Positions 16,328-25,371 of a stretch of 33,293 nt of DNA are shown here, one piece after another. The position numbers and the translations under genes are program-made. The DNA lies in the NCBI GenBank assembly GCA_019411205.1, contig DXRF01000001.1:1-33293 (forward strand), written 5' to 3'. A model generated the notes under the pieces. It was not told where the DNA came from, ran no database searches, and worked only from the letters and a program-made list of their open reading frames with translations. This stretch comes from Parabacteroides sp. (GTDB taxonomy: Bacteria; Bacteroidota; Bacteroidia; Bacteroidales; Tannerellaceae). Numbering within the stretch: position 1 is the stretch's first letter; each line of letters begins with the position of its first letter.

Positions 16328-17770
16328 TTAACAAATCTGGATAATAGGTATGTCTAACAGGAAAGCTATCTTTTTTAGTTTATCCGCAACATGTCCGATA
16401 CCAATTGCACAGTGGTGTGAAGGGCCCGCTTTACTCCATCGGTTCATAAAAGTTCGGGCTCCGCAACTGAACCTGTAACGGCTGTTTGTATTTCCTATGT
16501 GCAGGGTGGGGCCGTTGGTCGATTCTCCCTCTGCGACAAGTAGAAATACACCATCATTATTTTCACATACGGATAGAAAAGTGACAGGTCCTTGCTTGAC
16601 GCGCATCTGAATGGATAATCCTTTGCCTGGTTTGCCATGATATATGGGTAACGGTACAAGGCTGACCTTTCCCTCAGCAATGGCGAAATGGGCAGGCCCG
16701 TCATGTCCCCATAAAACAACATCGTCATTGAAGTCCATAGCATACGGCTCAGAGAATGAACCTCCGGCATCTAAAAGAGAAAGGAGCTTCATGGCTTGTA
16801 CGTTCTTTACTTCGCATTCGCCTGCTACCGGGATGCCACGTCCTGTAAGTAGGGTATTTCCGGCTATTACGGAAGTCACGATATTTTCATAATCGTTTCC
16901 TTTCCAACCTTCGTAGTAGTAGGCCATTGAACCGAGGTTATGGGATTCGACCAGTTTATCGAGTGCGATAGAAGTACGGGCTGCACGATCCAATTCGTAT
17001 TCTTCACAATGTGGATCGACTTCAAACTTCGTGGATAATTCCAGGCGTTTTGCTGTTAGTTCATCTTTCGTTACAGCATCCCGGTAAGCTTTGAGTTCGC
17101 ATATTTCGAAAAGTTCTATGTGAGTGCCGAAAGTAAAGGATTGCCGGGTAATGTCGGTGTAAACGTCCAGCATACCGCAATAATAGTGTCCGAGAATACC
17201 CATTCGATTGTTACGCATCCCTTGTACGGCTCTCGCTGCATCGATCCAATTTTTGATTTCGTTCCATACGAATGGTTCTTCGAGGTAACCGGTCAAGATG
17301 TCGTATTTGATGCCGGAACGGTTGAATACGCAGGCAAATTCTGGAGTGGAACAGGCTTGACAGTGAGCCAGCCATTCTCCGGTCATTTTTCCACGGTCGT
17401 CTAATCTGTTGATATAATTGTAGTTTATGGTGGATACGGGTTGTATGTTAAGCAGAATAACCGGAATCTTGATGCGCTGGGCGATCGGAAGAATAGTCGA
17501 TGAAAGAGCATAGGTCGAAATAAAGATGAAGAGGATTTCTATGTCCTCACTTTTTAAAATTTCTGCTGTCCGGGTTGCTTTTTCCGGGCTGTCTACCATT
17601 CCCCCGTCAATCACGTTTGCCTGTAAGCTGGACATATGTTCTTTTATTACTCTTTGATAATCCGTCAATCGGGAGAGGAGCCCTTCGAATTGATTCCAAT
17701 AGGTGTTCAAGCCAACTCCGATCAGTCCGACTTTAATTTCCTTTTTTGCTGTATTCATGGTATTTTTCAT
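16328..17770 (-). CDS. L-fucose/L-arabinose isomerase-like protein
   Basis: The 480-residue protein has the fold pattern of the fucose/arabinose isomerase superfamily: an N-terminal Rossmann-like start (KVGLIGVGLNTYW), a central nucleotide-free alpha/beta region, and a C-terminal barrel. Candidate metal-binding and catalytic residues are E287 (YYYEGW), E318 (GECEVKN), the LWGHDGPAH histidines near 356-361 and H453/454 (GPSHHCAIG). It lacks a signal peptide and is expected in the cytoplasm, converting an aldose to a ketose. It differs from canonical AraA and FucI, so the sugar is not assignable. Its ATG overlaps the GH78 stop in an ATGA arrangement, which implies translational coupling. It is the last gene of the PUL operon; an inner ATG at 17758 is a possible alternative start. 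Confidence 0.75.
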   Translation of the reverse strand: MKNTMNTAKKEIKVGLIGVGLNTYWNQFEGLLSRLTDYQRVIKEHMSSLQANVIDGGMVDSPEKATRTAEILKSEDIEILFIFISTYALSSTILPIAQRIKIPVILLNIQPVSTINYNYINRLDDRGKMTGEWLAHCQACSTPEFACVFNRSGIKYDILTGYLEEPFVWNEIKNWIDAARAVQGMRNNRMGILGHYYCGMLDVYTDITRQSFTFGTHIELFEICELKAYRDAVTKDELTAKRLELSTKFEVDPHCEEYELDRAARTSIALDKLVESHNLGSMAYYYEGWKGNDYENIVTSVIAGNTLLTGRGIPVAGECEVKNVQAMKLLSLLDAGGSFSEPYAMDFNDDVVLWGHDGPAHFAIAEGKVSLVPLPIYHGKPGKGLSIQMRVKQGPVTFLSVCENNDGVFLLVAEGESTNGPTLHIGNTNSRYRFSCGARTFMNRWSKAGPSHHCAIGIGHVADKLKKIAFLLDIPIIQIC

Positions 17771-20565
17771 TGTTTATTTTTCTTCACTTTGAAAGTATAA
17801 ATACCGGAACCTGTTGTTGCCACAACATACCGGTTTCCCTCTTGTTTGTAATTGATTTCGGGGACATCTTCCAATCGTACACCGCTTTCGGTTATTTGTT
17901 TCGTATCGGTAGACGGGAGATAGATAGAGGCCTTGCTGTTTGCCGGTACTTCCACTCGGATGATAAATTCTTTATCGTTGTCTTTCCAGTCGGAAATAAT
18001 TTGTCCGTAAGGCGATTTATAGGAAACTTGTGCGTCGCGGACATCACCGACCGGCTCGGGTTTGATGACAATATGTTTAAATCCGAAGGAATCTTCTTTC
18101 TGGCGGATACCTCCTAAGCCGCTGAACAACCATTCCATCAGGTGTCCCAGCATAAAATGATTATTCGATACAAAGCCGTATGCCTGCCAGGATTCGGTGA
18201 GAGCGGTAGCTCCGTGTGCCAGTTGCCAACCGTATCCCGGTGTGTCGTACTTACAGTTCATGTCGTAAATGACATCCGAAGCGCCACCGGCTTCAAGGGC
18301 ACGCAAGACATAGCGGTAGCCCACATCGCCTGCCGTCAGGGCGTTGTTGCGTCCGCGAATATCGGCAATCAGGTTATCGAATACTTGCTGCCTGTTTTCT
18401 GGTGTTGTCAGTTCCATGTAGAGTGCGACGGCGTTTGCTGCCTGGCTGTTGCGGTCGTAGGTACGGGTGGACGGATTCCAGAAAGTCCGATTGAAGGCTT
18501 GTTTGATTTGGGCCGCTAAATCCTGATATTTGCGTGCATCGTCTGGTTTCCCTAAAAGGTTTGCCATTTTCTCCATCAGAGTGACGTCGTAATAGTAGAT
18601 AGCCGTTGCCGTTACGCCATTGGAGGTCAGCTGCGATTCTCCTGGACTTTTCGGACCGATGTCGAACCAGTCTCCTAAACCGTAAGCGATGATGTGGTTA
18701 TCAGCTTTCGAGGAAAGGTAGTCGATGTAGCGTTGCATATCTGGATAATAGGTTTCGATCGGGCGCATATCGCCATACCATTGATAAATGTACCAAGGGC
18801 TGATGACAAATGTGCTTCCCCATTCTGGCGTATCCTTGAAGCCTCCTTCGAATTCGACCAGTTCGGGAGCAATGGTTGGTATCATGCCGTTGGCTGCTTG
18901 TGTAGAGTGCATATCGTTGAATGTCTTTTCGTATAGGCGTGCCAAGTTGTAGCGGTATTGTACGGAGTATTGCATCAGGTGCGCTTCTTCCAGCCAGCCC
19001 AACTTCTCACGATGCGGGCAGTCGGTCAGCACGCTTGCCATATTGCTGCGGATCGCCCAGTCGATCAGTTCGTATGTCTGGTTGAACAACGGCTTGGAAC
19101 AATGGAAACTTCCTACATTTTCGGCCGAATTGCAAGTATGAAGACCGGTGATTTCCTTTATTTCAGGTAGTTCGTCCGGATTGGGTTGGCCGGCAGGAAC
19201 AGCACCTTCGACTTGCACGTAACGAAAACCGTAATAAGTAAATTGGGGTTGCCAGCTTTCAAAACCTTTTCCTTTCGGTGTGTAACCAAACCAGAAAGGA
19301 GCACCGGATGCGCTTTGGTTTACGGTACTGTCTGGATTCAGCAGTTCAGCCGGATAGAGCTTAACCGGGTGTGTGTCCTTTGAATGCAGGGAAAGCCGTA
19401 TGATGCCGGAAAAGTTTTGTCCCAAATCGTATACCCATTGTCCTTGTCTGGTCTTGAAAACACGGACGGTTGGGATCTGGTCACGTACGGTCAGCGGTGC
19501 GGAGCGTTGAGAGAGGAGCCGGGTTTTCCAGCCTGTGTCGAGGGCTTTGTTCCAGGTGCTGTCGTCGAAACCGGGTTGCATCCATCCGGCCTGTTCTTTC
19601 GTGGCATCGTAGTCTTCACCGCCGTAAATACTACTGTAGGTAACGGGGCTTTCAGTTGTTTTCCAGTCTGTATCGGTTACGATACCCTGCGTGCTGCCGT
19701 CTGCATATTCAATTTGTATTTTCATCAAAAGGCGTGGGGCGCCATATGAAGCAAGCAGTTTGAAATAACGTTCCCGCGGGATATTGAAAAAGCCGTTTCC
19801 CAACATGACGCCTATTACGTTTTCGCCCTGCTTTAGTTGTTCGGATAGATCGAAAGTGACATACAGCGCACATTTATCATATTTTGTCCATCCAGGATCG
19901 AGAAAGTTGTTACCCACCTTCTTTCCATTCAGGAACATATCAAAATGTCCGAGCCCGGAGACATAGGCGGTTGCTCGTTTCACCGTTTTTTGAACCGTAA
20001 ATTCTTTTCGGAATTGGGGGAGGCGGTACATGCCGATCTTTTTGCCTTTGAGTTCTCGGTCCACGTTGGCCAGTCCATGCAGCCCTGTCGTGACGATTTC
20101 GTCTTTCCTGTCTTTTTCCAGTGCAATCCATTTGGCATTGCTCCAGTCTTTTTCCGAAAGAAGTCCCATGCCGAAGGTATGTGTACAGCTCCAGCGGGAA
20201 GGGCTGTCCTCCTTATCCCAACTCCTTACTTTCCAGTAGTAGGTCTGTCCTGCTTTCAATTCTTTTCCTTTGAAAGGAACAAGGATCGAGGTGGAAGAAA
20301 GCGTTTTTCCGCTATCCCAGATATTTCCGTTACCAGCTTGTAGTTTTTCCGGAGAATCGGCCACTAATATCTGCCAGGCCGATTGTTCGAAGTTCCGTTG
20401 TTGTGCCTGTATCTGCCAGCTGAAACAAGGTTGTCCTGTTTCGATTCCTAACGGGTTTTCTTCCTGTTCGCATCGTAGGTTATAAACGGAATGTGTGTCC
20501 GCTGCCTGTAGAAAGAAAGGAAAAACCATACATAAGATACAAATGTTTAAAAATCTATTTTTCAT
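17767..20565 (-). CDS. Family 78 alpha-L-rhamnosidase (exported)
   Basis: The enzyme is predicted to hydrolyse terminal alpha-L-rhamnosides with inversion. The start at 20565 gives a 932-residue product with a signal peptide ending near FLQAAD; an upstream ATG at 20613 would add 16 residues and fall in a hairpin, so it was rejected. The order is an N-terminal fibronectin-like and jelly-roll region, a lectin-like domain, an alpha/alpha-six barrel and a C-terminal beta domain. The motif D515-C-P-H-R-E-K-L-G-W with E526/E527 replaces the more common GWxGDA, and E811 in GHLMEWLFSGLGG suits the general base. It follows the GH106-like gene by 70 bases and overlaps the isomerase start. Confidence 0.9.
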   Translation of the reverse strand: MKNRFLNICILCMVFPFFLQAADTHSVYNLRCEQEENPLGIETGQPCFSWQIQAQQRNFEQSAWQILVADSPEKLQAGNGNIWDSGKTLSSTSILVPFKGKELKAGQTYYWKVRSWDKEDSPSRWSCTHTFGMGLLSEKDWSNAKWIALEKDRKDEIVTTGLHGLANVDRELKGKKIGMYRLPQFRKEFTVQKTVKRATAYVSGLGHFDMFLNGKKVGNNFLDPGWTKYDKCALYVTFDLSEQLKQGENVIGVMLGNGFFNIPRERYFKLLASYGAPRLLMKIQIEYADGSTQGIVTDTDWKTTESPVTYSSIYGGEDYDATKEQAGWMQPGFDDSTWNKALDTGWKTRLLSQRSAPLTVRDQIPTVRVFKTRQGQWVYDLGQNFSGIIRLSLHSKDTHPVKLYPAELLNPDSTVNQSASGAPFWFGYTPKGKGFESWQPQFTYYGFRYVQVEGAVPAGQPNPDELPEIKEITGLHTCNSAENVGSFHCSKPLFNQTYELIDWAIRSNMASVLTDCPHREKLGWLEEAHLMQYSVQYRYNLARLYEKTFNDMHSTQAANGMIPTIAPELVEFEGGFKDTPEWGSTFVISPWYIYQWYGDMRPIETYYPDMQRYIDYLSSKADNHIIAYGLGDWFDIGPKSPGESQLTSNGVTATAIYYYDVTLMEKMANLLGKPDDARKYQDLAAQIKQAFNRTFWNPSTRTYDRNSQAANAVALYMELTTPENRQQVFDNLIADIRGRNNALTAGDVGYRYVLRALEAGGASDVIYDMNCKYDTPGYGWQLAHGATALTESWQAYGFVSNNHFMLGHLMEWLFSGLGGIRQKEDSFGFKHIVIKPEPVGDVRDAQVSYKSPYGQIISDWKDNDKEFIIRVEVPANSKASIYLPSTDTKQITESGVRLEDVPEINYKQEGNRYVVATTGSGIYTFKVKKNKQ

Positions 20566-20587
20566 GCTGCCGTCTTTTGTTTTTAAA

Positions 20588-20618
20588 GGTGCCATGCTTT
20601 TTCGGAAAAGCACGCACC
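20588..20618. other. Intercistronic hairpin between the GH106-like and GH78 genes
   Basis: GGTGC/GCACC (20588-20592, 20614-20618) and TGCTTTT/AAAAGCA (20595-20601, 20606-20612) stack around a small internal loop and a 4-base loop. The plus strand has a T-run after it, but on the minus, coding strand the tail is TTTAAAAAC, a poor terminator. It could stabilise the upstream mRNA end or moderate read-through. Confidence 0.5.
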
Positions 20619-20635
20619 CTTTTTTTCGTGTATGT

Positions 20636-23600
20636 TTAATGAATTAATTCAAAATCTTCCATCAGCCCGTAATCCACCATCTGGTATTCATTTCCGGGTA
20701 TCGGTTTGTCTACATTTTTCCAATGCCAGGGAGATGCTAGACCGGGAGCCGGATTCCGGTAATGTGGACCTAAAAGGTTTTTTAAGCTGCCGATCACATG
20801 TACATCAATCGTGTTACTGCCTTCTTTCAGGTAAGACGTTACATCCAGTTGCCAGGGGTCGAAAGCAATTGTACCGGCTTTCTGTCCGTTGACATATACT
20901 TCTGCTATCGTACCGTTCCATTTGTTCAGTTTGACAGCATATCTATCTGTAAGGTCATTGAGGGTATATTCTTTGCTATAGCTCATCTCCCATGAATAGA
21001 ACGGTTGCTTCTGTTCTTTCCAGCTACCTAGTGTGAATGATTCTTGTGGCGCATCTATGCTCCATCCTTCTTGTTCGGGTACGACCGAGAAGTTTCCGAT
21101 GATGTAGACCGGTTCTATCTCTGCAAAAATATGCATCGGGTTGATGCTGAGTTCTACCGTATTGTTACCTTTTTTCACCTGTCCGCCTATCAGATAAACG
21201 CCAAAAGAACGGTCTAGCCACCATTCATCAGGAAGAGCGTTCACGAGATTTCCATTGATTTTGACGGTAAATAATTCGGGACGTTCAGAAACCAGCTTGA
21301 TACTGGAATAGTCGAAATCGTCGTTTACCGTAAAATGATAGGAGGCTGTGAAGCCGCCATCCTTAAAGTTGTTGCGGTCGAGAATATTCCGTTTGTATTG
21401 TATGGAGGTATTCCAAGGATTACCGTTGGTGAATCCATGTGCTTTGAAGGCTATATCGGCAGCACGGGAGAAATGTTGTTTCTTATGTGTCTCTCCTTTT
21501 ATTGTAACGTCGCAAAAGTCAATTGTCAGAGCATTGTCGCGTAAACGGCTGACGATGGTCTGGCTTGTTGCCGTAACTAGGCTGTTTCCCACTTTTTCGA
21601 GACGTTCTGGATAGCTTTTTTGGTTCTTGTCAGAACAGTAAAGCAAAAGGCTTCCTGCCGGTTCGATTCGGAAAGATGTACTTAGTTTGTCTCCTTCTTT
21701 TGAAGATGGATAAGTATAGATTTTCCCGTTTAGAGCATCCATTTCCAGCATGGTTTTTCCCTGCGTCGAAAGGGTACCGTCTACAATCTTATCCATAGAA
21801 GAGTTGACAAGGAAAACTAATTCTCCATCTGCAAATTGGCGCCGGTGGTGATACAGGTTACCACCATTGAAAGTGATCCTGAAGCTACTGGAAGAGAAAT
21901 ATCGGTCAATTACATCTTTAGACAGTTCCGGGAGTGATATTACGGTTGCACTGCCCAATAGTCTGGCCAGCTCGTCATTGACAGTTCCGTCTATTCGGGT
22001 GGGAGTGGAGAAGGTTATAATCCGACCGCCTTGCTCTGTAAACTGCTGTAAGAGCTTGAAGGTCGGTTTGTTTAGTATTTCCATCATAGGTGGTAAAACG
22101 ATGGTCGAGTAGGAGGCATTGCCAACGATGAAACGCCCGTTTTCTACCTTCCCAAGGTCTTTGATGATATTTTCGGAGCCGAGATCATATTCTACTTGGT
22201 TCTTTTCCAAAGTTGTAACAAAAGCCTGGAAATTGGTTCCTATCTCCATGAGTTTTGGAGAACTTCCTGTATGGACATAATAGCTCCATAAGGTCGAAGT
22301 AGGTTCTAACACCAAGATATCGTTCTTTTGGACTCCTTTACTCATGACAAATGAAAGGCGTCCGTAATAGTCGTTCAGTTCGCGATAGTTGGGCCACCAG
22401 GGAGAATGATAGGTGAATACCGGCGGATAGTCGTATTTGCGTGCTCCTGTTAGTGTCATATGGGCTAAATGTTGGTTCATGAAGTTGACCCCGAGTGCAT
22501 ACTCCCAATCGCCTAACCGTTTGAAGTCTTTGAAAGTTTCATCCCAACCTCCACCACCATAAGTTTCGCTGAGGGTACGGCTACAGCCTGTTTGGTTGGC
22601 GGCACTGCGCAATTCTTTTACTGCACGGATATTGCCGAACTGTGCTTGCGGGCTGGTTTCGTCGAACTGGTTGAACAGCATATCGATAGCGGGTACCTGA
22701 TGCCAGGCGTACATTGCCATATTGTCCGGTCCGTCATTCATCTGTGGCCAACCGTGTTCCCAATAGTGTCCAGTCCATTTCAGGTTGTTCGTCTCGCAGT
22801 AGTTGTGCCAGGGTTTGGACCAGCGGTCAACAAACATTTGCAACAGGGTTTCCATATAGTTATGACGTACCTGTTTCCAATTGCCCGTCTCTTCGTTCAG
22901 AAGGGGAAGGAGTTGTTTTAGATCGTATCCCCACTGTTTCCGGAATACTTCGAACAAGTCTGGTGTCCAGCGCAAGCCTCCTGGACTGCTGATGTTGGGC
23001 TCATCTGTGAAGATACCGAAAACAGATTTGCCGAATTCGTCCTTTATTGTTTTTTCGTATCCTTTCATCGTGAGGTTGATGAACTTTTCAGTTACACCGG
23101 GTACGAGCAGGTCTACGTAAGAATACCCTCCGTACCAGTCCGATTTGCCTAAATATGTCTTTTTGTAGAGGTAATATTCTCCTTTTGCTTTTTTATGCTG
23201 GTTCAGGGCGTTCGTGATATCCGTCCATTTGTCCCCTTCTTTTTTGAGAATGATGAAATATTCTTCTGTCTTGTCAGGTAGAAGATCTGTTTTTGTCAAC
23301 GCAAGTCCTTGTCCTTGATTGTAGGATTCGGGCATCTCTTCGGGAACATGTCCTCCGGCAAAGCCGCTGGGATAGGAGTTTTCATCGTAGATCCATATGT
23401 CCAGCCCCATCTCTTTTCCTTTGTCGACGGCATAGCGGTAGAGGGAATACCATTCGTCCGACATATATTCCGTGATCATGCCCGGACGGGGGTGGATAAA
23501 TGCTCCTCCGCAGCCTGCATCTTTAAAGTCTTTCAGCATGCGGTCTATTTCAAATTCTGTAACTTTTCCGTTCCAAACCATAAAAGGGGCTGTACGGTAC

Positions 23601-23749
23601 TCGGATGAAGGATTGGAAAATTGGGCTTCCAGAGTGGAAAAACTGTCTGTCGTTTCCGCTTTGTTGCTACTGCAACCAGTTGTTCCGAGAGACAGGATAC
23701 CTCCTGCAACGGTATATATAAAGTTTCTGATAATACGTTGTGTATTCAT
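20636..23749 (-). CDS. GH106-like glycoside hydrolase, probable alpha-L-rhamnosidase (lipoprotein)
   Basis: The 1037-residue product has a lipoprotein signal with the acylated cysteine at residue 26 (GTTGC-SSN), so it is likely anchored at the membrane, perhaps on the surface. The catalytic barrel starts near residue 50 with PFMVWNGKVTEFEI, GGAFIHPRPG and IYDENSYPSGFAGG, a pattern typical of the large Bacteroidetes hydrolases placed with GH106. Beta-sandwich domains follow, and the C-terminus is a galactose-binding-like jelly roll (VYVNGQKAGTIAFDPWQLD ... YGLMEDF). Activity is inferred from the family and the neighbouring GH78; the exact family may be an unclassified relative. It lies 60 bases after susD, with a terminator-like hairpin between. 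Confidence 0.72.
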   Translation of the reverse strand: MNTQRIIRNFIYTVAGGILSLGTTGCSSNKAETTDSFSTLEAQFSNPSSEYRTAPFMVWNGKVTEFEIDRMLKDFKDAGCGGAFIHPRPGMITEYMSDEWYSLYRYAVDKGKEMGLDIWIYDENSYPSGFAGGHVPEEMPESYNQGQGLALTKTDLLPDKTEEYFIILKKEGDKWTDITNALNQHKKAKGEYYLYKKTYLGKSDWYGGYSYVDLLVPGVTEKFINLTMKGYEKTIKDEFGKSVFGIFTDEPNISSPGGLRWTPDLFEVFRKQWGYDLKQLLPLLNEETGNWKQVRHNYMETLLQMFVDRWSKPWHNYCETNNLKWTGHYWEHGWPQMNDGPDNMAMYAWHQVPAIDMLFNQFDETSPQAQFGNIRAVKELRSAANQTGCSRTLSETYGGGGWDETFKDFKRLGDWEYALGVNFMNQHLAHMTLTGARKYDYPPVFTYHSPWWPNYRELNDYYGRLSFVMSKGVQKNDILVLEPTSTLWSYYVHTGSSPKLMEIGTNFQAFVTTLEKNQVEYDLGSENIIKDLGKVENGRFIVGNASYSTIVLPPMMEILNKPTFKLLQQFTEQGGRIITFSTPTRIDGTVNDELARLLGSATVISLPELSKDVIDRYFSSSSFRITFNGGNLYHHRRQFADGELVFLVNSSMDKIVDGTLSTQGKTMLEMDALNGKIYTYPSSKEGDKLSTSFRIEPAGSLLLYCSDKNQKSYPERLEKVGNSLVTATSQTIVSRLRDNALTIDFCDVTIKGETHKKQHFSRAADIAFKAHGFTNGNPWNTSIQYKRNILDRNNFKDGGFTASYHFTVNDDFDYSSIKLVSERPELFTVKINGNLVNALPDEWWLDRSFGVYLIGGQVKKGNNTVELSINPMHIFAEIEPVYIIGNFSVVPEQEGWSIDAPQESFTLGSWKEQKQPFYSWEMSYSKEYTLNDLTDRYAVKLNKWNGTIAEVYVNGQKAGTIAFDPWQLDVTSYLKEGSNTIDVHVIGSLKNLLGPHYRNPAPGLASPWHWKNVDKPIPGNEYQMVDYGLMEDFELIH

Positions 23750-23761
23750 GATGCTAATAGT

Positions 23762-23796
23762 AAAAAGACCTCTACTACAAAGGTAAAGGTCTTTTT
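23762..23796 (-). terminator. Terminator-like hairpin between susD and the GH106-like gene
   Basis: AAAAAGACCT (23762-23771) and AGGTCTTTTT (23787-23796) are exact reverse complements with a 15-base loop. Read on the minus strand the stem ends in GGTCTTTTTA, giving a U tract. It lies 13 bases after the susD stop and just before the next gene of the same operon, so it probably lowers rather than abolishes downstream transcription. Confidence 0.65.
23778..23785 (-). promoter_or_regulatory. -7-like element inside the hairpin loop before the GH106-like gene
   Basis: The loop reads TACCTTTG on the minus strand, an exact TAnnTTTG match, 28 bases before the ATG. No -33 TTTG was found at the proper distance. 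It may be a secondary promoter or chance. Confidence 0.35.
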
Positions 23797-23809
23797 GTTA
23801 ATATGATAA

Positions 23810-25336
23810 TTAATAACCTGGATTTTGTCTGAGCTGGTCATTTAATTGCAACTCGTTGTAAGGTATCGGATAAAGCAAATATTCCGGCTTTATCTGATAG
23901 GTACGTTCAGGAAGTTCCGTATCAATCGTTTTGATATATTTTCCGTAGGCGGTCATTACTTCAATAGCTTTTCCTGTTCTCAATAAATCATACCAGCGAT
24001 GGTTCTCAAATGCGAGTTCGTGACGTCGCTCATTGGCAACCACCTCGGCATTGATTGTTGTAACAGCAGGTAAACCTGCGCGTGCACGTACTTGATTGAC
24101 ATAGGGAACTGCCTCTCCTGCACGTCCTTGTTCCACCAGACATTCAGCTAACAATAACAGACAGTCCGCATAACGGTAAACAGGCCAGTTATCGTCTGTA
24201 TTTTCTATTTTGGAGTGTGCATGACGGTATTTATTGATAAACGGATAATTAACTGGGTAATCATTGATCTTGGGATCACCAACTTTTAATACATCGGCTA
24301 CGACTAAAGCGTTTGCTGCATCTAGTGTACCGACTGCAACTGCGATAGATGGGTCGACACGCAGATCCCCAGGTTCGTAAGAAGCGATCATCTCCGGTGT
24401 CGGGACATTCCAACCCCCTGTTAGCAGCGTACTGCAATCGGGAACACCTGTAATAATTTCTGCATTCGTTGTTTTGGGAATAAAGTAGTATAACCAATCA
24501 CTTTGTTGTCCCTGATCTCCCATTTGATATTGGATTTCGAAAATCGATTCTTTTCCGTTCTTTTTGGATGTATCGTATATATCGGCATAATTGGGAAGTA
24601 ATTCATATCCCATATTCATGACATCTTTTAACTGTATTTCTGCTGTTGCATAATCTCGATCCGGCTTTGTCATTAATACATAAGCGTAGAGCATTTTGGC
24701 TGCTCCTTTGGTTGCAGCACCATTTTGCGGGAATTTGACTGTCGGAAGTTTCTCTATGGCATCTTTCACATCGTCAACGATGGCTGTATATATATCGTTA
24801 ATAGATGAACGAGGTAAGAATGCGTTGTCTGCTCCTGTCACTTCTTCCAGATGCAAAGGGACGTCCCCATAGCATTGCACCAATTGGAAATACATGAAGG
24901 CACGGATGAATTTAGCTTCTCCGATTGTTTTATTTTTGAAATCATCGGGGAAAGTTGTCCCTTCAATGCGGTTCAGAATGGTGTTGGTTCTTGAAATGCC
25001 TGTATAACATGCATAATACATTTCATTTGTCCATTGGTTCTGGTCATCTACAACAAAATCCGCGATGTTTTCACGATATAAGATGTGTAGACCACGGTCT
25101 GCTTTATAGCGGGTGTAATGTGTATTGTCGGAACGCATTTCTCCCATCAGATATCCTTGTCTTGCCGATACTCCCCGTAAAGCGGAATAGGCTCCGTTCA
25201 CCGCTTGAGTGAATTGCTCCTGAGTTTTAAAGAATGTTGCATCATTCGGATAATATTGAGGCGTCAGATTCAGAAAATCTTCTGAACAAGAAACCAAAGT
25301 TAACAATGCAACAACTAAACTAAATATCTTTTTCAT
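23810..25336 (-). CDS. SusD/RagB-family glycan-binding lipoprotein
   Basis: The SusD lipoprotein forms a lid over the SusC transporter at the outer surface and binds the glycan. The 508-residue product has a lipobox with the cysteine at residue 17 (LTLVSC-SEDFL), the N-terminal FLNLTPQ segment and the tetratricopeptide-like helices of the family. It ends in the usual YQIKPEYLLYPIPYNELQLN and NPGY region. It begins 35 bases after the susC stop. Its partner is the adjacent SusC; the bound glycan is inferred to contain rhamnose from the downstream enzymes. Confidence 0.95.
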   Translation of the reverse strand: MKKIFSLVVALLTLVSCSEDFLNLTPQYYPNDATFFKTQEQFTQAVNGAYSALRGVSARQGYLMGEMRSDNTHYTRYKADRGLHILYRENIADFVVDDQNQWTNEMYYACYTGISRTNTILNRIEGTTFPDDFKNKTIGEAKFIRAFMYFQLVQCYGDVPLHLEEVTGADNAFLPRSSINDIYTAIVDDVKDAIEKLPTVKFPQNGAATKGAAKMLYAYVLMTKPDRDYATAEIQLKDVMNMGYELLPNYADIYDTSKKNGKESIFEIQYQMGDQGQQSDWLYYFIPKTTNAEIITGVPDCSTLLTGGWNVPTPEMIASYEPGDLRVDPSIAVAVGTLDAANALVVADVLKVGDPKINDYPVNYPFINKYRHAHSKIENTDDNWPVYRYADCLLLLAECLVEQGRAGEAVPYVNQVRARAGLPAVTTINAEVVANERRHELAFENHRWYDLLRTGKAIEVMTAYGKYIKTIDTELPERTYQIKPEYLLYPIPYNELQLNDQLRQNPGY

Positions 25337-25371
25337 GATCTTTCGCTTTAAATTTATAATTTGTTTTTCTG

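Noticed and set aside
20566..20613. Longer GH78 start at 20613
   Set aside because: It would put the signal peptide 16 residues inside the protein and place the start codon within the intercistronic hairpin.
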